DNA of 13,350 bases from positions 1 to 13,350 of the forward strand of contig VGMK01000040.1 in the NCBI GenBank assembly GCA_016866375.1, given 5' to 3'. This document shows, piece after piece, positions 6,425 to 12,407 of the stretch. Origin of the DNA: Bacteroidota bacterium. Its GTDB lineage: Bacteria; Bacteroidota; Bacteroidia; Flavobacteriales_D; Crocinitomicaceae. The notes below the pieces were generated by a model that saw nothing but the letters and a program-made list of their open reading frames with translations, did no database searches and was not told where the DNA came from. A program made the translations under genes and the position numbers. The stretch's first letter is position 1. Every line of letters begins with the position of its first letter.

Positions 6425-7204
6425 TTAGTAATTAAAATTTAGTTTTAATCCATCGTATGCTACTCTAACCCCCTTTGGGAGCAATTTCTCTATATCCTTG
6501 TGTTTGCCAAAGAGGTGCGAAATATGTGTGAGATAGGCCGCCTCGGGTTTGATTATTTCAATAAATGTTAAGGCCTCCTCAAGGTTAAAATGTGAAATGT
6601 GAGGAAAAAAATGAAGCGCATTTACTATCAATATTTTCGATCCTTTAACCTTATTTGTTTCGCTCTCTGATATGGTTTTTGCATCCGTTATGTAGGTAAG
6701 GTCGCCCATTCTGTAACCGAGAACAGGCATTTTATAATGTAAAACAGAAATGGGCGTCAACTCAAAGGTCGGTGTTAATTTAAAGGGTGTGTTATCAATG
6801 TCTTGAATCAAAATTTTTGGGGTTCCGGGGTAATATACCTCTGAAAAAATATAATGGTATTCGCGATGTAAAGCGTCCCTCACCGGGTTTGTAGCATAAA
6901 CCTTCATCGCCTCATTTTGCTTGTGGTTAAATGCCCTGATATCGTCAAGACCTGCAACATGGTCTTTGTGCTCGTGGGTGAAGATTACGCCATTTAAGAA
7001 CTCAACCTGTTCTCTTAACATCTGTTGACGAAAATCAGGACCAGTATCAATTACAAATTGTTGGTCCTCGACTTGAATTAAGACACTGCTCCTAGTTCTT
7101 TTGTCTTTAAAATGGGAAGATTTACAGGTATCGCATTTGCATGCAATGACAGGAACACCCTGAGAAGTCCCAGATCCAAGAACAGTTAAAATTCCTTTTC
7201 CCAT
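6425..7204 (-). CDS. PhnP-like MBL-fold phosphodiesterase
   Basis: A 259-residue metallo-beta-lactamase-fold hydrolase close to PhnP and the RNase Z superfamily. PhnP opens ribose cyclic phosphates, and relatives cleave other phosphodiesters. The two-metal site is complete: THEHKDH (His77, His79, Asp81, His82), His156 in LHYK, Asp174 in YITDAK, and His227 in THISH. The PhnP hallmark, a structural zinc knuckle CKCDTC after GSGTSQGVPV (Cys22, Cys24, Cys27), is also present. No phosphonate (phn) genes are nearby, so the PhnP role in C-P lyase breakdown is unlikely and the true substrate is open. The gene starts at ATG one base after the stop of the exonuclease fusion gene, so the two are surely co-translated. 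A link to nucleotide or nucleic-acid end repair is an inference from this neighbour. Confidence 0.83.
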   Translation of the reverse strand: MGKGILTVLGSGTSQGVPVIACKCDTCKSSHFKDKRTRSSVLIQVEDQQFVIDTGPDFRQQMLREQVEFLNGVIFTHEHKDHVAGLDDIRAFNHKQNEAMKVYATNPVRDALHREYHYIFSEVYYPGTPKILIQDIDNTPFKLTPTFELTPISVLHYKMPVLGYRMGDLTYITDAKTISESETNKVKGSKILIVNALHFFPHISHFNLEEALTFIEIIKPEAAYLTHISHLFGKHKDIEKLLPKGVRVAYDGLKLNFNY

Positions 7205-7205
7205 T

Positions 7206-8576
7206 TTACACAGAAATAAGTTTATAGGAATCTCTTTTTTTCAAAAATGATTTGATAATCATTTTAATGTCTTTGTCCTCAGGTATTTCTTCTACATATC
7301 TTTTCCAGTGTTTAGCATCTTTGCCATCAAAGTGAAAGGGGGCATACCCATATCCTCTAAAATGTCCATTGCTTACCCATACTAAACTTTTTTCTGTCTT
7401 GTTTCTTCCTTTGTCAATTAAAAAGAAGTTGCTGTTGTCAAAGCTGCTGTCATCAATTAATTGATTCACGCGCGAGTTATACTCCACAGGATTTTCCAAT
7501 TCCACACAAGCACCGTTACAAGATTTTATGGCAAAATGAAAACAAGCGTCTTTTGTTTGATAAAGGGAACAGAGTTTTTGACACAAGGCATATTTCTCGC
7601 AAACGTAATGCAAGTAATCATTTCCTTCCTTTTTTGAATGGAAATAACTTATGGGTTGAGTCCTAGATTTTGCCGTTGATTTCAGGGAAAGTCGAATGTA
7701 CCCCTTATTATCAATCTCATCAAATAAACCCCAGGGGAAAAGACTTTTTCTCAACTTTCTGTTATAAATTGGTTGGAATTGCTTAATTAATAAAGATTCT
7801 CTTAACATGGCTATCAAGTCGGAACCTGTTAATTCGTATTCAATTCGCACAATGTCCTGAAGTAAGCGCTGTCCTTTTGAACTGCTGGTATTGCGAAGGT
7901 GTTGCTCGACACGTTTTTTTATATGAATACTCTTACCGATGTATATTATTTGGTTGAATTCATTAAAAAATTTGTAAACACCTACTTTGTTTGGTAATTC
8001 GTCCAATATGTCTAAATCTAAATTCGGATGAACATTGCGTGGATTTACTTCTTGCTGAACGAATTTCTCCAGATTATGGGTGTCTTTCTGAAATAATAAA
8101 CCGAATAATTTAGCGGTTGCCAAGGCATCACCTCCCGCCCGATGTCTTCCCTTAATTTCAATTCCTAAGGCTGCACTCAGTTTTCCTAAACTGTATGAAA
8201 CGTGCCCTCGTAAAACATATCGCGATGCTCTGACAGTGCATAAGTGAGGCATTCTAAAATCAAATCCGAGGCGTTTGAATTCCGAACGCAACATCCCGTA
8301 ATCAAATGAGACGTTATGTGCAACAAAAATGCATCCCTCCGTGAAGTCAATTATTTTCCTTGCTATTTCATAAAATTTAGGGGCATTTTCAACCATTTTG
8401 TCGGTAATCCCTGTGAGGCGAACAATAAAATCTGGAATGCTTTGCTCAGGGTTTAGTAAGGTGACAAATTCTTCAATAATGTCAGTACCGTTATGTTTGT
8501 AAATAGCCAACTCTGTGATCTTGGAAGTTTTTGGTCCTCCGCCGGTAGTTTCAACATCGACAATCACATAGTTCAT
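7206..8576 (-). CDS. DnaQ-like exonuclease fused to a UvrC-type GIY-YIG nuclease half
   Basis: A 456-residue, two-nuclease protein. Residues 1-165 are a DEDDh 3'-5' exonuclease like the epsilon subunit of DNA polymerase III: DVETTG (Asp7, Glu9), HNVSFDYGML (Asp92), HRAGGDALAT (His145, Asp150). Residues 195-285 are a GIY-YIG domain as in UvrC and Cho: VGVYKF, IYIGKS (Tyr212), Arg222, Glu260 in MLRESLLI and Asn272. Residues 320-375 carry the UvrC Cys region, with Cys345-x7-Cys353-x3-Cys357 plus Cys332/Cys336, the spacing of the ligands reported for the UvrC iron-sulfur cluster. The UvrB-binding and C-terminal incision halves of UvrC are absent. It probably nicks and trims damaged DNA as a Cho-like accessory to excision repair. 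The start ATG overlaps the stop of the preceding DUF1801 frame (TAATG). Confidence 0.85.
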   Translation of the reverse strand: MNYVIVDVETTGGGPKTSKITELAIYKHNGTDIIEEFVTLLNPEQSIPDFIVRLTGITDKMVENAPKFYEIARKIIDFTEGCIFVAHNVSFDYGMLRSEFKRLGFDFRMPHLCTVRASRYVLRGHVSYSLGKLSAALGIEIKGRHRAGGDALATAKLFGLLFQKDTHNLEKFVQQEVNPRNVHPNLDLDILDELPNKVGVYKFFNEFNQIIYIGKSIHIKKRVEQHLRNTSSSKGQRLLQDIVRIEYELTGSDLIAMLRESLLIKQFQPIYNRKLRKSLFPWGLFDEIDNKGYIRLSLKSTAKSRTQPISYFHSKKEGNDYLHYVCEKYALCQKLCSLYQTKDACFHFAIKSCNGACVELENPVEYNSRVNQLIDDSSFDNSNFFLIDKGRNKTEKSLVWVSNGHFRGYGYAPFHFDGKDAKHWKRYVEEIPEDKDIKMIIKSFLKKRDSYKLISV

Positions 8577-9091
8577 TACACTAAATTAGAAAAAAGCAGC
8601 ATTTGAAAGACAAACCTATCAGAATTGCTTCTTAAAATAAATTGTTTATTTTTTTTTAAAAATGCCTCTTCGTAAGTCTCTATCCATTGTATAGGCGTCA
8701 TTTTTTGAACGATTTGACCGATTAAATCGAAGGGAATATCATTGACTTTTTTAAAGCGAATACACGATTTTCCTATGTCTAGTTTTTGAGAACAATAAAG
8801 AGGGTATTCATCTGTAAACCAATTATATAGGTCCTTATCCGCATAAATTCCCATATGGTATAAGTTCAAAGAGTTTTTTTAAGATGCGAAACTTAAAAAG
8901 GGAAGGGGAATTTTTGGGTCACAATGATATCCCTTAGGATAAAATGAATGAGGCACGACATAACTTATCATCCCGTAGCTTACAGTTTCTTCGAACCCTT
9001 TTGGTAAATTTTGAAGAATAGTTTGTCTTAATTTTTCGACGGCAGATTTTCTTTCATCTATAACGTCATCAAGTAGTTGGTCAACAGTCAT
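8576..9091 (-). pseudogene. DUF1801 (YdhG-like) gene interrupted by an in-frame TAA
   Basis: The intact frame would encode 171 residues of the DUF1801/YdhG-like family (small proteins sometimes called iron chaperones; function poorly known). The first half reads TVDQLLDDVIDERK, EKLRQTILQNLPKGFEE, SYGMISYVVPHSFYPKGYHC and PLPFLSFAS; then TAA at 8881-8879; then KNSLNLYHMGIYADKDLY and LDIGKSCIRFKK in the same frame. In relatives the joint reads ASQKN-x-LYHMG, so the stop replaces a Gln codon (CAA to TAA), a single base change. There is no frameshift and no second stop, and the rest is well preserved, so this is a recent nonsense mutation, a sequencing error, or a read-through site. The start is ATG 9091, 10 bases after the aminotransferase stop; a TTG at 9124 would overlap that gene. 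Its final stop overlaps the next start (TAATG), so the break may reduce coupled translation of the nuclease gene. Confidence 0.85.
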
Positions 9092-9101
9092 GATCAAATT
9101 G

Positions 9102-10298
9102 TTATACTTTTCCGGGGTATACAAGGAGCGCTTCCTTTAGGCATTCAACCGCATTTCGTAACGATTCTTTATTCAAAACATAAGCGATTCTCGCTTCATT
9201 TTTTCCGGCTCCACCGGTAGAGTAAAAGCCGTTTGCAGGAGCCATCATTACAGTTTGTCCCTTATAATTAAACTCCTCTAAAAGCCATTGACAAAACCTT
9301 TCAGCGTCATCCACAGGAAATCGCGCAACACAATAAAATGCACCCGACGGTTTTGGACAAAATACTCCAGGGATTGCATTCAATCCGTCAACCATAATGT
9401 TTCTTCGCTCAACATATTCGGAAACTACATTGTCAAAATACGATTGGGGTGTGTCAAGGGCCGCCTCTGCCGCAATTTGGTCAACTGTTGGAGGCGAAAG
9501 TCTGGCTTGACCGAATTTCAAAGCTGCTGCCATGACCTCCTTATTCTTTGTTATCAGAGCTCCAATTCTTGCGCCGCACATTGAATAGCGTTTCGATACG
9601 GAATCAACCATTACAACATGATTCTCAATGCCCTTTAGATTCATCACAGAGAAGGGTTTATGACCATCGTAACAAAATTCGCGATAAACTTCATCTGCAA
9701 ACAAGAAAAGGTCATATTTTTTTACAATATCGCGAAGTTGTTCCAGTTCTTTTTGAGAATAGAGATACCCCGTAGGGTTTCCAGGATTACAGATTACAAT
9801 TGCTTTTGTTTTGTTTGTAATTTTTAATTCTATTTCTTCTACAGGTGGGAGCGCAAAACTTTTTTCAATGTGAGAAGTAACCGGAACAACGGAAAGTCCA
9901 GCACTCACTGCGAATCCATTGTAATTGGCATAAAATGGCTCAGGAATAATGATTTCATCCCCCGGATTACATGTGGACATAAATCCAAAAATCAAGGCCT
10001 CTGAACCTCCAGTCGTGACCAAAATATCCTCGGTATTAATGGGTAAGCCTTGATTCAAGTATGCAATAGACAATTTATTTCGATAGCTTTCAAAACCTGC
10101 TGAGTGCGAGTATTCAATTACCTTTCTATCAAGTTGTTTAATTGCTCGTAAAGCCACTTCAGGAGTCTCAATATCGGGTTGCCCTATATTCAAGTGGTAA
10201 ACTTTGGTTCCCCTTTTTTTTGCGGCCTCTGCATAAGGCACTAATTTCCTGATGGGGGAAGCAGGCATGGCCTCTGCTTTGATCGATATACTTGGCAT
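9102..10298 (-). CDS. PLP-dependent class I/II aminotransferase
   Basis: A 398-residue fold-type I aminotransferase of the AspC/AspB-like group, which moves an amino group from one amino acid to a 2-oxo acid in the cytoplasm. Landmarks are VYHLNIGQPDIETP at the N-terminus, YSHSAGFESYR, GGSEAL (phosphate contact), NPGNPTG near 171-177 (Asn174), ADEVY (Asp202, ring nitrogen), SVSKRYSMCGARIG with the cofactor lysine at 236 and Arg244, and the C-terminal Arg in NEARIAYV that binds the substrate carboxylate. Everything needed for activity is present. Substrate preference (aspartate, aromatic, alanine/valine or methionine-type) cannot be read off safely. ATG 10298 is preceded by promoter-like boxes, making this the first gene of a four-gene run ending at 6425. 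Confidence 0.88.
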   Translation of the reverse strand: MPSISIKAEAMPASPIRKLVPYAEAAKKRGTKVYHLNIGQPDIETPEVALRAIKQLDRKVIEYSHSAGFESYRNKLSIAYLNQGLPINTEDILVTTGGSEALIFGFMSTCNPGDEIIIPEPFYANYNGFAVSAGLSVVPVTSHIEKSFALPPVEEIELKITNKTKAIVICNPGNPTGYLYSQKELEQLRDIVKKYDLFLFADEVYREFCYDGHKPFSVMNLKGIENHVVMVDSVSKRYSMCGARIGALITKNKEVMAAALKFGQARLSPPTVDQIAAEAALDTPQSYFDNVVSEYVERRNIMVDGLNAIPGVFCPKPSGAFYCVARFPVDDAERFCQWLLEEFNYKGQTVMMAPANGFYSTGGAGKNEARIAYVLNKESLRNAVECLKEALLVYPGKV

Positions 10299-10311
10299 TT
10301 ATTTTTTTTGA

Positions 10312-10338
10312 CAAATTTACTATTTCTTCAGTATACAA
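10312..10338 (-). promoter_or_regulatory. Promoter of the aminotransferase operon
   Basis: On the minus strand, TAAATTTG at 10319-10312 matches the TAnnTTTG -7 box exactly, with TTG at 10338-10336 sixteen bases upstream as the -33 element. The box ends 13 bases before the ATG. Spacing and match are good for Bacteroidota. Confidence 0.5.
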
Positions 10339-10396
10339 TTTACTCATAAAGCGAACAATTGTTTTTGTGCTAGAATTGATTATTAAAAGAAAATTA

Positions 10397-11047
10397 CTAA
10401 TTGGCCTTTTTAAATGGTCGATTAAATTTGGTCAATTTATCTTGAAGGTAGATCCAAGAAATACTAGAGAAAATATAGCCAATCATTGAGCCCGCGATAA
10501 TGTCTTGAGTAAAATGCTGAGAAAGATAGACCCTCGAAAAGGCAACTGAAATAGCCAAAAGAGCAAATACAAGCTGGTAGGAAATTTTTACTTCAAAATG
10601 GTATGCTAAAATTGTAAAGATGGCAAAACATGAAGTCGCATGACCAGATGGAAATGAATAATCAGAATGGTAATCAAAATTTTCTATAAAACGGAAGCTT
10701 GAATCATTTTTAAAATAGTAGTAAGGTCTTTGGAAATTTTTGAAAGCTGTTCGTTTTAAAAGTTGTGCAATCATGGCAGAGCCTAAAAACGAGAATAACA
10801 ATAATATTCCCAATCGCATATTTTTTATAAAAGAAAATATAGACAGAACAACCGCAAATATTCCGTCACCAAGATAAGTGTAGTAACGCATAAAATAGTC
10901 GAGCCACTCCGTGCCATAACTGTTAAGTTTTTTGTGTATTGTGAATTTGTCAGTGAACATGACAAGCACTATCCCGAATAACCAAAATATTCTTACACTG
11001 TAACGAAACCACTGGACGGATGGAGATTGTAAATAATTATTCAACAT
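10397..11047 (-). CDS. PAP2-family membrane phosphatase
   Basis: A 216-residue integral membrane protein of the type 2 phosphatidic acid phosphatase family, which removes phosphate from lipid phosphates such as phosphatidylglycerol phosphate, undecaprenyl pyrophosphate or lipid A. The three active-site motifs are present: LKRTAFKNFQRP near 97-108 (Lys98, Arg107, a looser form of KX6RP), FPSGHAT near 132-138 (His136), and SRVYLSQHFTQD at 171-182 (Arg172, His178, Asp182). About six hydrophobic segments fit the family: roughly 17-32, 60-77, 78-97, 137-150, 155-170 and 183-200. Its ATG lies inside the end of the upstream CPBP gene (11-base overlap), so the two are translated together. Which lipid it acts on cannot be told. 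It is followed by about 98 bases without a gene that hold the next operon's promoter. Confidence 0.85.
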   Translation of the reverse strand: MLNNYLQSPSVQWFRYSVRIFWLFGIVLVMFTDKFTIHKKLNSYGTEWLDYFMRYYTYLGDGIFAVVLSIFSFIKNMRLGILLLFSFLGSAMIAQLLKRTAFKNFQRPYYYFKNDSSFRFIENFDYHSDYSFPSGHATSCFAIFTILAYHFEVKISYQLVFALLAISVAFSRVYLSQHFTQDIIAGSMIGYIFSSISWIYLQDKLTKFNRPFKKAN

Positions 11048-11597
11048 GTTTTACTTTTTTATTTATTAAAATGCTAAACAGAACGGCATCATACATGAAA
11101 TGGGCGGATATTGCAAACCAGATTCCGAAAGTATAGATTCCAACTGACAAAAGGAATATGAAAGGGAGTAAAAGTATACCGTATATAGAAAAACGCCAAT
11201 TCCAAGGATTTAAATAACCGTGAATCGCAACAAAAATAATAGCAGTAGGAAGCCACCCTAAATAATATTGAATGCCAACCCGAAACAATAGCTCTTCACC
11301 AATACCGGCACAAACGGATAAAAATATTCCGTCGTACCATTTTAGATTCATGCTCTGGACAGTATGCTCCACTCGGTTTGGTACTTTGTCAAAAAATGGT
11401 GCACTCATCATCAAATATGCAAATAGCCCATACACAAAACCAAGTTGTAACCCAAAACCGATAGGGATGATCTGAAATGTTTTCAATGATATAAAATCGA
11501 AAAAATCCATCCCTTCCTGAATATGCAGCAATAGAAAAGCAGGAATTGGAAAAACAAGTAAAGTAATCCAACCTAAAACGAGAATTCTACAGCGCAT
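11037..11597 (-). CDS. CPBP-family intramembrane metalloprotease (Abi/CAAX-like)
   Basis: A 186-residue membrane protein with the CPBP (CAAX protease and bacteriocin-processing, also called Abi) motifs: GEELLFR at 100-106 (the EExxxR motif), FVAIH at 122-126 (FxxxH), and SAHFMYD at 164-170, where HxxxD stands for the usual HxxxN/B. About six hydrophobic stretches span it. Family members are thought to be glutamate-type intramembrane proteases; some process prenylated proteins or confer bacteriocin self-immunity, but most bacterial ones have no known substrate. No bacteriocin or toxin gene lies nearby, so an immunity role has no support here. It starts at ATG and overlaps the PAP2 gene downstream, hinting at a shared role in the envelope. 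It diverges from the sigma factor gene across a 137-base gap. Confidence 0.8.
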   Translation of the reverse strand: MRCRILVLGWITLLVFPIPAFLLLHIQEGMDFFDFISLKTFQIIPIGFGLQLGFVYGLFAYLMMSAPFFDKVPNRVEHTVQSMNLKWYDGIFLSVCAGIGEELLFRVGIQYYLGWLPTAIIFVAIHGYLNPWNWRFSIYGILLLPFIFLLSVGIYTFGIWFAISAHFMYDAVLFSILINKKVKHVE

Positions 11598-11631
11598 TTT
11601 GAATTTTCTTCACTTTTAAATGAAAATTTAT

Positions 11632-11664
11632 TTTGGTCATTTGGCTCCAATGTGCTAAATTAGC
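11632..11664 (+). promoter_or_regulatory. Promoter and small palindrome before the second sigma factor gene
   Basis: TTTG at 11632-11635 and TAAATTAG at 11656-11663 (20-base gap) resemble the -33 and -7 elements of Bacteroidota. The -7 box sits inside a perfect odd palindrome, GCTAA-A-TTAGC, at 11654-11664, which could be an operator. The start codon is about 70 bases further on, leaving a leader of roughly 65 bases in which I see no other structure. The same TAAATTAGC core occurs at 1932-1940. Confidence 0.4.
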
Positions 11665-11734
11665 TCAAAATAAAATTTCGGCCTATAGATCAAATTTACT
11701 TTTAACCGTTGTGCACAACCTTAAATTGTAAAAA

Positions 11735-12334
11735 ATGATCTTATATTCCAAAACAGACCGTGATTTAATCCAGTCGTATATTCTTGGTAGCGAAAAGTCC
11801 TTTGAAGTATTATTGCTAAGGTACAAGGACGTAGTATTTAAATTTATTCTCTCGAAAGTACGTGATTCTGCTCTCGCCAATGATATTTTTCAAGATACTT
11901 TTGTAAAAGTTATTAATACCCTAAAAAGTGGAAATTATAAGGATGAGGGTAAGTTTTTGTCTTGGGTGATGAGGATCTCATCTAATTTAGTTATCGATCA
12001 TTTCAGGAGACAAAATAAGCTACGTATGATTAGTGAAACCAATCCTTTTGACGAGGAATATTCCATTTTTCATAAAATTGCTTCAGATGAAAAAAATTAC
12101 CTTCAGCAAAAATCATATGATGAATTAGAATCCCAAATGATTAAACTAATTGATTACTTACCAAAGGCTCAAAAAGAAATTGTGGAAATGCGTATTTTTC
12201 GCGACATGTCCTTTAAAGAAATTGCATGTGCAGAAAACATCTCCATTAATACAGCATTAGGAAGAATGCGATACGCCTTGATCAACATAAGAAAGATAAT
12301 TGAGAAAAAGAACTTGGTAACAGACATTTCATAG
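11735..12334 (+). CDS. ECF (RpoE-type) RNA polymerase sigma factor
   Basis: A 199-residue group 4 sigma factor. Region 2 covers about 23-93: SFEVLLLRYKDVVFKFILSK, the 2.2 core-binding helix NDIFQDTFVKVI, and GKFLSWVMRISSNLVIDHFRR for promoter melting and -10 reading. Region 4 covers about 133-187: LPKAQKEIVEMRIFRDMSFKEIACAENISINTALGRMRYALINIRK with a normal helix-turn-helix. It is unrelated in detail to the sigma factor at 4044-4628 beyond the family. No anti-sigma gene adjoins it; ffh follows 73 bases later, with its own promoter-like box. An earlier in-frame start is not apparent, and ATG 11735 gives the standard N-terminus. It probably controls a small stress or envelope regulon; the signal is unknown. 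Confidence 0.9.
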   Translation: MILYSKTDRDLIQSYILGSEKSFEVLLLRYKDVVFKFILSKVRDSALANDIFQDTFVKVINTLKSGNYKDEGKFLSWVMRISSNLVIDHFRRQNKLRMISETNPFDEEYSIFHKIASDEKNYLQQKSYDELESQMIKLIDYLPKAQKEIVEMRIFRDMSFKEIACAENISINTALGRMRYALINIRKIIEKKNLVTDIS

Positions 12335-12354
12335 TTTAATCTCATTTCCAATTT

Positions 12355-12390
12355 TTTGTGTATTTCTCACCATGTCATTCATTATCTTTG
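12355..12390 (+). promoter_or_regulatory. Promoter of ffh
   Basis: TATCTTTG at 12383-12390 matches TAnnTTTG exactly and ends 17 bases before the ffh ATG. TTTG at 12355-12358 may be the -33 element, but the 24-base gap is longer than usual. This lets ffh be expressed independently of the sigma gene. Confidence 0.45.
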
Positions 12391-12407
12391 TGTGATAACC
12401 AAATATT

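Noticed and set aside
8870..8885. Frameshift at the run of seven A in the DUF1801 gene, or programmed slippage at AAAAAAC
   Set aside because: Both halves are in the same frame, with three codons between the TAA and the next TTG. An indel or a single -1 slip would not rejoin them, so a nonsense codon is the simpler reading.
9092..9124. TTG start at 9124 for the DUF1801 gene, overlapping the aminotransferase end
   Set aside because: TTG is a poor start and ATG at 9091 lies just after the aminotransferase stop, giving the family's usual N-terminus.
10292..10489. Plus-strand open frame across the aminotransferase/PAP2 gap
   Set aside because: It overlaps the ends of two real minus-strand genes and the promoter between them, and the predicted peptide has no family features.
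11037..11597. Bacteriocin immunity or abortive infection role for the CPBP protein
   Set aside because: No bacteriocin, toxin or phage-defence gene is nearby; the family name alone does not support it.
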